Shown here: piece after piece, positions 43,721-55,108 of the stretch
Numbering within the stretch: the first letter of the stretch is position 1
Layout of the letters: every line of letters begins with the position of its first letter
DNA from: Trachythela sp. YZ-2020
Taxonomy: Eukaryota; Cnidaria; Anthozoa; Malacalcyonacea; Clavulariidae
DNA: 64,000 nt
NCBI GenBank assembly: GCA_016169945.1
Contig: JADLSH010000377.1
Coordinates: 2,100,001 to 2,164,000 of the forward strand
Direction: 5' to 3'
Notes under the pieces: model-generated
Told to the model about the DNA's origin: nothing
The model's database searches: none
Seen by the model: only the letters and a program-made list of their open reading frames with translations
Program-made: the position numbers and the translations under genes

Positions 43721-46560
43721 AATACTAGTCCCAGTCTCACTGCACCTCACCTTGGTATAAGTGTACCTACCAGTGCAAGTGCTCCACAACAAAATCTACC
43801 AGGTTTGTCCCACCACCTAAGTACCAGTACAGCCTCATTTCACTTCCCTCCACCTTCCCATGATAAGTTTTCCTCAACAAATTTTGATCAGCTTATACCA
43901 ACACTATAGCAACACCCTAACACTCCCTGGAATAAGTATCATTCCCTCTGTAAATGTACCAAACAAAATTTAACAAGCTTACACCATCAACTAAATACCA
44001 GTACTACCCCTCCATATTTCTCAGTACCTGTCAATCCCAGCACAGTAACACCTCAGCAATGTTTGACTAGCACACACCCAAGCTACGACCCCACCCTAGC
44101 TCAGTATGGTATGACCACGAATCTTAACACCAATGCACCCCACAGAATTTAGTGAGTTCTTCACAGTCAAGTATGTTTTCGACAGTGTGACCCTTAGTGC
44201 TCCTGCTACCTGTCATTCAACATATAATCCACCACATGATCACATGACTTATCCTACTCCTCATGTAAGCGGAACATATGTTGTTAACTCCACCATAGTC
44301 CCAACCTATTCAATTGACCGACAGCAAACACTTCATCTTATGCAATATCCCACGGGTTTGGATCCTCGGATCCAGGCAAAGAAAATGACATTGGCATTAT
44401 TCAATGGTCACAGAAAGACTGGCCAGAATTTAAAGCGCTTTGGAAATCGGTGGCAGAAACGGCGTATCAAAACAAGACAACCCTAGCTCATGAGCTCAAA
44501 ATATCCTTAAAGGCCGAAGCAAGCAAACTAATAAGATCAGTGTGTGTTACAAGACCTGAAGCTTATGATGTTATGTGGCGGAAGTTAGAATGTTATTACG
44601 AAGATGTTGGTGCCAGCGTCCAGGCGGCCTCAGAAAATTTGCATAAATTAAAGGCAGTGTCAGACGATGACTACAAAGGCTTAATAGAACTTGTGGATGA
44701 AGTTGAATCGGCCTATTGTCAACTGGAAGAGCTAGGAAACTTGAACATTCTGACAATCAGAGATGTTGATTTCATCACCGAACTGTTGCCTTGTCATTCG
44801 AAGGTTGAATGGCAACGAAAGTACAGAGCCACGACTTCCAGTGAGCAGGTGCATCCATATCTTCTTCATGAAGTTCTCAGGAGGTGAACGAGAAGCTTTT
44901 GCTCGAATAGCTGAAGTTCAGTCAAAAAGAAAGAGAAATGAATTTCCCAAGAATGACCGACGAAAGCAACAAGGTTATTATGCGGGAACACAAAGACATC
45001 ATCAGTAACTCAACATCATCAGTTACTCTGCGAATCCAAGAGTCGCAAAGAGAAAGTTCAAGAGTTCACCTTACGGACAAAGTCTGGTAAAAGGGTAACT
45101 ATAACTGCGTATGGAATGGATCAAATTTCCGGTCCAATGAGCAAACTAGATTATGAAGTTCTTAAGAACCTATTTCCAGAGTATGACTCTGAGTCTCTAC
45201 AGAGAAAATCAAGTCATGTCGATGTCCTCCTCGGATGTGATTTCTTTGGTCTACATCCTAAACAAGAAGAACACGGTATGGGGAGAATCTAAGCATAATG
45301 AGTGGTGTGTTAGCAATCTGTCTTCAGGGCAATCACCCAGAACTGATTGAAGGAATTGAGCATGACTCAAACCTCGTGAAGGTGATCCATGACGTGAAAG
45401 TTAAAGTGGAAACGTATAAAGTTCAACTCGATACACACCCGGAATTTATGCCAACATCGCTGGCCCCATGTCTGCTGATTGGTCAAGACCAAGGTCTCTG
45501 CAACTTGACAAACACCATTCAATTAATATCGAATAAGCGAGAAGAAAAACATATTGGAAAGTTCATCGAGGGTGAAGAGCTTGAAACAGAGACAAGACCC
45601 CGTTCTGGATGAACAGTGGGAAAGCACATGCAAAGAGCAGATGAATGATATAGTACAGCGCAAAGTAGCACGTCATCTTACGACCCAGGAGATCCAGGAG
45701 TGGAAAGGTCCTGTGTTCTACATATTTCACTTGGCAGTGCTCAAACCTAAGTAACACTCCACGCCCGTTCGCATGGTATTTAACTCCAGTCAAATCTATA
45801 AGAGAGTGACGTTGAATTACTGTTTGGCCAAAGGACCAGATTGTTACATGAATAATCTGATCGGCATCCTGCTACGTTGGCGAGAAGAAGCTGTGGCAGT
45901 AGTTGGTGATCGCATTGGCATCGTTTTCTCTGGCGAGATATTGACCTTGATCGACCACCAAATGTTTTCATGATTGAAGTGTCAATATGGGGACACGCCA
46001 GCACCAGCCATTAGTATGGAAGCAATTTACAAGACAGCGGACCGATTCAAAGAGGACAGCTGGGAAGCTGCTGAACTATTGAAGAAATTAAGTTACGTTG
46101 ACGATCTTATTGACTCTCGTCCAACTCTGTGTTGTGCTCTAAAAGTTGCGAAAGAAACGGAGAACATACTAGCGAAAGGTGGATTTTCGGTAAAATGCTG
46201 GCAGTTTTGTGGAGAAAGCCCAAGTCATGTTCAAGAAACATTTCGCGAAGAAAATTAAAGAGAAGGAACCGGTAAATCGTTAAGTATGCTTGAAAGAACA
46301 GACGCAAACCTACGTGTACTCGGTCTTGGATGGGATTCTCGAAGGGATACAATATTTTATGAAGTTACGGTAAATTTCAGCAAGAAAAGGCGTGGAATAC
46401 GCACCGGCGCAAATTTTAAAGAAATTGATTTGCCAAAGTATTTGATGGACGTCTTGACAAAACGAACAGTGCTTCAGCAGGTGACGAATTGAATGCTGTA
46501 GTGGTGTCCAAACGAGGGTGGAAGTTGATCGAAGTAAAAAAGCAGTATGATTATAGATAG
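43721..46560 (+). pseudogene. BEL/Pao retroelement Gag, protease and RT, decayed
   Basis: A Pro/Ser/Thr-rich leader (43720-44360) precedes a Gag of the DUF1759 type: DWPEFKALWKSVAE and a helical domain to 44887, with a frameshift near 44445. The protease-like part shows ITAYGMDQISGP and VDVLLGCDFFGLH (45105-45265). The RT region follows with TPVRMVFNSS, LAKGPDCYMNNL (45770-45870) and KKLSYVDDLID (catalytic YVDD, about 46095). It needs many frameshifts and is cut at about 46560 by a LINE. The downstream RNase H remnant continues at 47569. This is an inactive copy. Confidence 0.82.
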
Positions 46561-47568
46561 AGTAAATTTTTATTCAGGATAAACACTTCAGAAAATACAT
46601 CTGTTATCAATGTGTGTCCTGACTGAATTCTAAATATATTAAATAACTATACTATATTGCTATATATTATGACATTGAAGATTTCTACTAGAGAAAATCC
46701 TTAACTCTGTTAACAAAACTGTTAAAGTTGGATACCTTTCTAATGTCAGTTGGAAGATCATTATAGGTTTTTGCGCCCATATAATAAAAATAATTTCTGG
46801 CATATTCGGTATGTATCTTATGTAATAGAATCAAGCAAGATGCATTTCTTGTGCCCATGCCATGATAATTTATCTTGAAATAACTAACAAAATTATTGGG
46901 TACAAATCCATCCAAGCATTTACGAACAAAAATACATGCTCTACGTTTGTTCAAACTTTCAACTGAAGAAACAGAAACAGTAGGATCTTGACCATTACCA
47001 GTATTGATTAGGTTGACAGCACTATCATGAAAACGAGATAGCTTGTTCCTATTAGTTTGGGTAAGATTTAAATTAACCAAACCGCTATATGTAAACAAAG
47101 GAACGATCATAGATTCGTAGATGGTTTTAGCTGTATGATTATTAACATAACCTCTTATCATAGACAATAGTCTTAGACGCCCGGTTGCCTTCTTATATGT
47201 ACTGTCAAAATGAATACCTAGATTTAGAGATGGATCAAGTTCTACCCCCAGATACTTATACTTGGTCTTTAACTGGATCTTGTGCATTAAACAAGAAATA
47301 TCCAACGTCGATTCTTGCAGGGATAGATTCTTATGAGTTCCAAATAGCATTGCTTCAGTTGTACCTTCGCTGAAATTTAATATCAATTCATTATCAGCGC
47401 ACCATTTGCTAATGTTATCTAGGTCGCATGTTAGTTTATGTTGTATATCCGAGATATTTTTATCACTCACAAAAATTACAGTGTCGTCGGCATATACGAT
47501 TATACTTGAGTGTGAGACACAGTTCACCAAATCATTAAAATACACCACGAATAGCAAAGGTCCCAGAG
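46561..47568 (-). pseudogene. 5'-truncated LINE inserted in the BEL/Pao element
   Basis: An open 289-codon frame (47557-46688) starts within the RT palm at LGPLLFVVYFNDL and shows VYADDTVIF (catalytic YADD). It then has the thumb and connection (YKYLGVELDPSLN) and the C-terminus up to the stop at 46688. The reading frame is intact, so the insertion is younger than its neighbours. Upstream endonuclease and RT fingers are absent. The 3' end carries AATAAAAATTTACTC. Confidence 0.85.
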
Positions 47569-47880
47569 AGAGTATTGCAATTGGTCGATTCGGAAACCGT
47601 TCTGAGCATGATCAATAAAACCAGCATCCGCTTCAAAACATATGAAAGAGTCAGAATTGGGGAGATTCAGGCTGCTACGGATGGTGACCTGACCTGCTGG
47701 GCATGTATGTCTGGTGAAAACAACACAGCCGATTGGCTTACACGTGGTCGTTCTCCGAACGAATTGGGTCAATAGTCGCATTAGTGGAACAGACCTCCAG
47801 TTTTGTACCAGCCCATCTAGGAATGGGATTTCGGTGGATAGCAATTAACATTTATGATTATGTTTATGATCAGTATCCTC
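47569..47880 (+). pseudogene. BEL/Pao RNase H-end remnant
   Basis: Frame 47575-47775 reads VDSETVLSMINK, VRIGEIQAATDGDLTCW and NNTADWLTRGRSPNELG, the segment between RNase H and integrase in BEL/Pao polyproteins. About 250 residues of RT/RNase H are missing between the two halves even after the LINE is removed, and no integrase follows. Confidence 0.8.
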
Positions 47881-50189
47881 AGACGCGATAGGGAATAATT
47901 GAAGCTGTTACTGTCTCTCGAAGTGTTCAACGCCTCGCGTTACTTGTACCGTGGAAACGAACGTTTCGAATGACAAAGATGGCAATTGAAACTATTGAAC
48001 TACATTACGTTGTTTAGAATTCGATCGTATACCATCCTGCCGGTGTATTATGATGGAGTTATGGTCATAGACTCACAGTTAGGGTAGTAGATGGAGACAT
48101 TTCGCTACGATCGCCATCAAGCATTGCTTATAAAATAAACTGTATTAACGCTCTAGCCAGATCGATATTGCCACATCCCTAGCCATGACCATTGACGTTA
48201 TGGAAAATCTTGGAAATTAAAGGAGCGCTCGAGAATCTTACAGCAAATTATTACGAAGGCATATTGTATAGGTTGCATAATTTTTAGTGAGAAGTTAGCA
48301 TATACTTTATGCCATGCTAATGATATTATCCAATCCTCCAAATTTTTATGCCCACTTAAAACAAAAGTAAATGTGAATGAAGTAAAAGCTCCAATTTTGG
48401 GCTATTGTTTCCTAATAATATTAACGTATTATGAATGTTGATGCGATATTGACGTGGTGTAAATTGTTGAAAAAAAACGTTGTTTTATCAATCGTAATTT
48501 TCCAAAGCTTTGAAGATATTATTCTGCTATAGCAAATCATAAGGCATGCGGGGCTAGTTACATGTTGAAAATGCTATAACAGTATTCGCCTTCCCTTTAT
48601 AGCAAGAAACAACAAAAACATACAGTCTTAATGAAATACGTTTTCAAGATTATTATTTGATTACACTACCACACCCCCACCCTTCCCTTCCATTTCACAT
48701 CGGGTTTCAGTACAATTGAAAATGTACAATTAAAACGAATTTTGAAAAATACCTATGGTTAGTAGAGAATTATCAATAACTCTTCATTTAATGATAAAGT
48801 AGACTGTATCATTCAATTTACCATAAGAGGCCTAGCGAGAATTAGTGTTTAACTGACGTACCTACTGGTATTAATACAGTGTAGGCGAAAGATTGAAACT
48901 GGTAAGACTAAGCTGTGAAAACTCGAAGGCTGACGCAGCAGAATTGATTAGTGATGTATTGGGACACGTAGCTGTAAGCGTGAGAGGTTTGGCGCAATCC
49001 TTCGCCAAAATATTTAAAATCTAGAACTACGTAAATGCAATTTAGTAATGATATTGATAGGGCAATCATGTATCTGCAAATAGTCAACTCCTAAAATAGC
49101 AACCTACTTGGGGGGATTCCAGGCAGAACCTGGTTATTCAGATATTGGTCAGTTGACCTGGATTGGAGTTGTCTTTTCGTTAAAATTTAATTAAAATTGC
49201 ATATTTAAATTGCCACTTATACTTGCTAAATTGCTTGGCTAAACAGTTGAGTTATATCTCAAACACAAAAGTTTCGATTTATAAATGCTCTATCCCTCAA
49301 TAATCAATGTATACAGCTGACGAGGACTAACTACTAGAACAAAACACCTAGCAACTTCAGTTCTTTGTTAGCTTGCCGTCCACTGTTATTCATTTTGCTC
49401 CTCCTCAAATTTTCTAACATTTCTACTTCTGGCGCATTCTATGCTCACATCGTCCCACGAATATACTAACTTTCTCAGGCCGTTTACTACATTTTCCCCC
49501 AAACTTGCGCCGGAAAATGCTTGACCCCGGGATTTTGATTAAGCTAACATCCTAAAAGCTCGAGCCCACGTCACCACCAGTTCAGATTAGGGTGAATGCG
49601 CTTTGACGTTGTTCTTTTCAACCTAATCCATGAAGATCGAGGCCGAGATCGCGACGTTCTTGAGAAAGGGAGCCTTAACGTGTGTAACTCCAATTTCAGA
49701 TCTAGACACAAGCAGGGGTGTAACTTGGGTCGAAACATTTTGGGTGTATCGTTTGTTTTTCCCGAGGAAAGGTTTATGGGCGGTCACATACTGCTAGCAA
49801 GAATTCACAGCTATGGAGTGCTGCAGGCACGAGGCTATTAGGGGGGTTGAGGGCATGCTCTCCGAGTAAAGGTTCAAATGAAGAGGAAACGCCATTTCAT
49901 TTGTTCTTGGGAAGATTTTATAGAATTCTGATGGTCAGAAAATGTTGTATATTGAATTAGCAAATTTTTCAAATTGCCCAAATATGACTTGAACATATTT
50001 TTTCCCTACCAACATGGCAAAATCTTCCCTACAAAATAGAAACTCCCCACACGCCCCTTCCCTCAATAGTTACGCTCTGCGCACAATATATTGTTGACGA
50101 ACAGCTCAAATGGTAGGACCAGATTGATATGAAATGTAAGAAAATCGCTGATTGAAGAAAGGCCAAAAACTACATTACAGAAGACGCCT
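47881..50189. other. No recognisable gene; one dispersed repeat
   Basis: 48063-48132 repeats the segment at 31012. An 81-codon ORF at 49596-49841 (+) has no motif I recognise. The rest is AT-rich. Confidence 0.45.
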
Positions 50190-50420
50190 TAACAATTGTG
50201 TATTTCCATTCATAGGCGCCAGCGCACGGAGAATATTTTCTCGGTAGGTAGTCACTCTCTGGTTAGCTGTAGATTGGCCCTAGATCTTTGGGAATGGGTA
50301 CAGAAATGCATGATATTTCTAAGTGCCGAACATTTGTCGGGTGCTCTTAATGTTACAGCAGAGTCGGAGTCTCGTCAGAAACATTGTCCAGGAATATTCC
50401 ACTCATTCATGCAAAATTGA
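50190..50420 (+). pseudogene. RNase H-end fragment of a DIRS-like retroelement
   Basis: Reads LALDLWEWVQKCMIFL, SAEHLSGALNVTAESESR. The pattern HLPGxLNxxADxxSR at the end of RNase H is typical of DIRS and related elements; here the key Asp is Glu. Isolated fragment. Confidence 0.6.
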
Positions 50421-50601
50421 AATAAATATTTTTGTTGTGCAATAAATCTATTTTTCTCTTCCAATAAACCGTTATTTTTCTTCAGCTGGAAGCAGGATGT
50501 GAATGGTTTAACCACGGATTAGGTCATTAGGGAGATTTTACGCATTACTACCCAAAAGAATTTGAGAGATCTAGAAGAAAGAGAGGGGGGAGATGGTCGA
50601 G

Positions 50602-50823
50602 CTAATTATGGTGACTCTGGTGTGGCCATGATAGTTGCTCTTCTAATTCTCTGACTGTGCAGTCCTCAATTTTTCCATCGCACACAGGACCAAGTACATT
50701 CTTTGCTTGCGAATTACACTCTTGACCTAGGCTCTTGTCACGTTCGCAGCAACCTTGGAAAAGGAAAGGCATCCCTAGCAGCGCCTCCAAGCTCATCTTA
50801 GCAGCTTGCATCCCAGGCACCAA
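50602..50823 (-). other. Unassigned 73-codon ORF
   Basis: Cys-containing, acidic C-terminal half (GCCERDKSLGQEC, CDGKIEDCTVRELEEQ). Could be an exon, but no flanking splice sites were fixed and no family is recognised. Confidence 0.2.
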
Positions 50824-51402
50824 CTTAGTCTCTAATTACGCGAGGAGCTAATGGCATTCCTGGTGTTTCAGAAGATAAGTTAATCCATTCTTCCCCCTTC
50901 GACAGATATAACGGTCCTCTTAGCTTGCTCGTTTGAGGAGGAATAGGAGTGTAAGACTATCAATACATACCGTTCTTTTTTGTCTGGCGTTTTGCCCCCG
51001 AATGAAGATTTTACAAGGAGGGAAACAACTTCTCGTGGTTCCCTGCTCATAGAAACCAAAGAATTAGTATGGGATCGCTAGGACTGTGCAGATTAGTTGC
51101 TAACCATTTGGCGAAGATTATCATTGTGTTCCAGTTAGAATGTTAGTTATTGTGATATGCTGTAATAGATATTAATATTGTTATTAATGAACAAATTTAT
51201 GTTAGAGACCACATGCAATTAACTGATACATTTAGAATACACTGTAAATACGCTTTCGTTCTTGACCTTCTGTCTCTAATGAACAGATTGTACTTAGTGA
51301 AGAACAAAAATTACTGGAAATTAAATTCACTACAATATACCTTGAAAGAAGGTGTAGTGCACCATATTGGAATAATGTCTTACTAGAAGGATATATACTT
51401 AC

Positions 51403-51645
51403 TTGCGCCACATGATGCGGTGGCGTATCCACCAAATATCAAGTCCGTCTTATTCTTGACGACCTTAACAATGGTTAATGTGGGTTTCTTGCCATCACAA
51501 TTTGAGTGGAATTTTGAGCTTTCCCATCCATCTCTTGTGGCACGCAAACAAATCTTCCAATTCCCTGTCTTTGGCAACCATCCTTCCAGTTGGTCTCCAA
51601 ATTGTTGTTCCTCTGATGATAATGTGGTTGATTCAGAAAAGTCAA
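51403..51645 (-). CDS. TLDc-domain protein, N-terminal half exon
   Basis: Acceptor ATGTTTAG at 51646 and donor GTAAGT at 51402-51397. It reads GWLPKTGNWKICLRATRDGW, FHSNCDGKKPT, TIVKV and DLIFGGYATASCGA, the first half of TLDc in order. The exon ends in phase 1, matching the exon at 30862, so the two make one domain across a 20.5-kb intron. Coding sequence before Asp-Phe-Ser is not found in the window. Confidence 0.75.
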
Positions 51646-52956
51646 CTAAACATATTGTGAAAATATATTATAAATATCAATTCAGCGCAAATTGATAATT
51701 TTAACATTACTGAATCGCAACTGTTTCAGTTTAGATGAAAGGCATTTTATGTCCGTAGAGTTAAAATACTTTTGTTAATGAACCACGTACGAAAAATTGA
51801 CATTCTTTCGATCCCATTTGGAAATGTGTATTTCGATCCCATATTTTTAGGTTTCTGTTTTGTACTTTATTCCGTTTAATTATGTGCTGTATATTTCTCC
51901 TGAACAGGTTTAGTTTGAATCTTTTTAAACACAGTAATATATATAGCACATGCCGTGCGTTTGTGTTGTTTGAATGATAGTGTCGGACCATTTTATATGT
52001 GAGTTCACTTGGAAATATCTCCATGGAAACAATTTTGGGGCGTGTCAAACATTAAAGTTATAGTTACTCCGAAAACGTTTACAATTGAAAATTTAATCAT
52101 CTGAGTTTTCTCCCTGTAGCTTACATTTTACTGAAAATGGTCTATTTATGCGTTTTGAATCCATGATTATCTGAGTATGGCAATATAATTTATAACTTGA
52201 AATATAACATACATGTGGGGTGTCCCAAATAATCTCCTTCCCCCATCATACTTTGTGGTATTACTTCTATTGCAATAACCAAAGATTCAAATTTAGCTAC
52301 TGGGTTAAAGAACAAACATATCATGACACTCCATTTATATTTCACTAATCAAAATAACTAGCTACTTGCCTCCTTCTAGAATCTCTTAGCGTTGGCGACA
52401 CCAATATCGCGACTTGTCCAAATTCGGGCTTAACATGTTTCGGGACTTTTTTAAAGGATTTTTAAAGCAATATTAAATTTGCTAACTATCTGCTCTAAAT
52501 CTGATTTGTTGTTGCCAACATAAACAATTCGCATAATATAGGGAAAGAAAGATGCACTGAATTAGTTGTTTTTTGAAAAAATTATTGGAAAATATCAATT
52601 TCAGGGTATTTTTACCCACGTTTGGTTTGTACGTCCTTATGATATCAAACAAAATCTGGATGATAGGGACCACAAATAATTAGTTTTAGAGAACGATAGC
52701 TAGTTATTGTCTCTTAAATCCTTGTGACGAAAGTACTAAAATAGCTTCTAGCATAATTTCCATAATTAAACGGGCTGCAAAATTGGTGTCACCACTATTG
52801 AGAATCGTGATTTGACTGTTTTGAACAGTCAAAATAGCAATGCATTGGCATGATATGATAGTTATTTCATCCGATATAAAATCCTGAAACTTCCGTTCAA
52901 GCTAGCATAGTAATTCTACAAAATATAGTGGGGGTATATTTAACTCTCTCGTCGTA
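51646..52956. other. No recognisable gene
   Basis: AT-rich. The minus-strand ORF 51761-52048 lacks motifs and is unlikely to be the missing TLDc exon. Confidence 0.45.
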
Positions 52957-53024
52957 TATGACTGATAGCCGACTTGGCGCTATCGCGCCTCGTCGGCTAT
53001 CAGCTCATATACGACTCGAGTTCG
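52957..53024. repeat. Hairpin repeat
   Basis: GTCGTATATGACTGATAGCC and its complement enclose CGACTTGGCGCTATCGCGCC. About 23-bp stem with one bulge. Confidence 0.75.
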
Positions 53025-53246
53025 TAGAATAACTGTTTTATTATATATACAAGCTCTGGATATGAACAGAACATTTTGGCGTACTTGTTTCAAGTAAAAC
53101 TTGAATTTCCTGTTCATTTAATTGTCCAAATCTGAAGAAGGATATGAGCTAATATCCTGCTAGTAGAGAACCAATCACTCATGATGGCTGACTGTACGTA
53201 AGTACTAGTCTTCTTTACTACCCTACCATTATTTAAATTTTTATAG

Positions 53247-54421
53247 AATATCTTAAAACAACCATATACACCTAAATCATCTGGAGAGCCCTGCTCTATG
53301 TGCAGTGATCGAAATCTTATTAACCGAAGAAATGTTAAAGCTGGTATGCATGAAGCTTACACTCAGTGCAGGGACTTTTCCATGTTGGAATTTGAAGCAA
53401 GAGTAGTGCCAGCAGCACTAAAGCTCCTTGGAATGTCATCCATTGATTCAACACCAGTGACTATGAACATCCCACATTCTGTCGAACCAGGTTGTAGTTA
53501 TAGTATTCTTGGGAAGATCTATTTGTTTAAGGTGGCTAAAACTATTATATAGAGACTTTTGCATGTGCTGACTCCAAAGCATCTGAAATTATAAACGCTG
53601 TTCTTAATGAAGAAGAAACCCAGCAAATCATTGCACAGTAAAAAGTTACTCCAGATGGTAGATATAAGTGCAGATCGCCAGGATGTCCAGCATCTTTCAA
53701 ACATGATGGAAAGAGGAAGCGAAGCCATGAACAAAAACATGGCCCTCCACCTGTTATTCCAGACATTTTTTTCATCGATAATTCGGTCATGCCATCACCA
53801 GAATCTAGCAAGAAAGATGATAGATATAATTATAACTGTTGTTTGATTAGTTATGGCCTACTGTTTACCGTGTTGAGGTGCTGGAAAATGTTTCTTCACT
53901 TCAAAAATGACTCTGATAGTACCAAGTATACACTGGAGGCATGGTACTACACACTTCAAGTTCATAGCCAATTGACACCACGTCAGGCATACAGCTTAAT
54001 GTGGAATCGGTCTGTGAAGGGTAGAGAGTCTAAAGTCCCCTTAGACCAAAATCTTGAGCATCAAATTGAGACGCTAAAAGAACAAGTCAAGAAGCTTGGT
54101 AGGAATCTGACTGAGAAGGCAGTTTCAAGAATCTGCAAGTTCCAGTTTGTTAATAAGACAATGCTGGACAATTATTATGACACATGTATTAAGATGATGA
54201 AAAAGGCTGGAAAACACACTGTCAGGTCTGATTCCAAAGATTTCAAGGCCATTTTGAACGAACTGGTTACTGAGAATGTAATGAAGTTTACAAGTGGACG
54301 GTCCTTGGTTAACTTCCCTTGGATTTCAAGTGCTCCCTTGCATAAAATTGACATTCATGCCCTTTACATGTGGATCAATGACGACCAGAAGTACATTTCT
54401 CTTGACAAGAAAGCTCGTTGA
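53247..54421 (+). pseudogene. DUF6589-family protein with C2H2 finger, one in-frame stop
   Basis: Model: exon 53247-53490 and exon 53553-54421, joined in phase 1. The first exon reads CSDRNLINRRNVKAG and ARVVPAALKLLGMSS, a conserved upstream block of these proteins. The second has an in-frame TAA at 53639-53641, then a C2H2-like finger KCRSPGCPASF...RSHEQKH (C-x4-C-x13-H-x3-H). The DUF6589 core follows: DDRYNYNCCLISYGLLF, LRCWKMFLHF, LTPRQAYSLMWNR, PLDQNLEHQIETLKEQVKKL. The normal segment between GLLF and RCW (an acidic DAIREGDG-like stretch) is missing, so there is a small internal deletion. The start codon was not resolved; ATGATGGCTGAC at 53181 is possible. Function of the family is unknown; in cnidarians it is expanded and transposon-like. 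Confidence 0.75.
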
Positions 54422-54943
54422 AAGGGCTAATGCTGTATATATTCATATATTCATATCTTCATATTGTTTATTTAATATTTCATTTGTGTCCAAGGAACAA
54501 GGGTGTAAATTGTTAGAGAAAGTACTTAACAACGTGTAGAACAGTTCAGCAAATATAACTCTGATATGTAAATGTAAATATCTTGTGGAAATGTATTTTA
54601 TGCCTAAGTTAGTTTGCTGGCCTTCAACTATTTCTTGACTGAAGCCTTTACCGTTGATGAGTAAAATCAGCTGGCATTAGCCTGACTAATATATTACAAT
54701 AAGTTTCCAACTTAGAAGCTGGATACAGTAATAATATTATTGTTAGATTGCGAGGATGGTATAGAGCATGACTTACATAGATGTGAAAAAATATGAAATT
54801 TCTTTCAAGTGTTGACCACAATATGAATATCTGTTATTGGTGGTGGAAGCATCAATAACACTCAGACTACTTATATCACAATATTAGTTTAAAAATTCTG
54901 GCGATAGGTCACTTTCCCATGCATTGAAAATCCTCATTCAGTC
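54422..54943. other. No recognisable feature
   Basis: AT-rich gap between the convergent DUF6589 and helicase-tail sequences. Confidence 0.5.
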
Positions 54944-55097
54944 TTCATCATCTTCACCTTCAGAAATGTCAACATCATCTTCTGGAATATCTGGTAATAC
55001 TTCATTTTTCATTTCATGGAAAATTTCTTCCAGTATTTTATATATTTCAACAGCATGGTTGATTCGCCAGATCTCAATGTGTTTGTAAATGTCTTTC
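54944..55097 (-). pseudogene. C-terminal tail of a RecQ-like helicase pseudogene
   Basis: Open frame of 51 residues: MKDIYKHIEIWRINHAVEIY, then EEIF and an acidic end EGEDDED. The KHIEIW...HA pattern is common after the helicase domain in cnidarian RecQ-like proteins. It lies just past the 3' target duplication of the LINE at 55109, and the rest of the helicase (61221-62300) has the same strand, so it is inferred to be the displaced tail. Confidence 0.5.
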
Positions 55098-55108
55098 ATT
55101 GTTGATAT

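Noticed and set aside
53181..53197. ATGATGGCTGACTGTAC followed by GTAAGT as first exon of the DUF6589 gene
   Set aside because: The phase does not fit the exon at 53247 without a stop, so the start was left unresolved.
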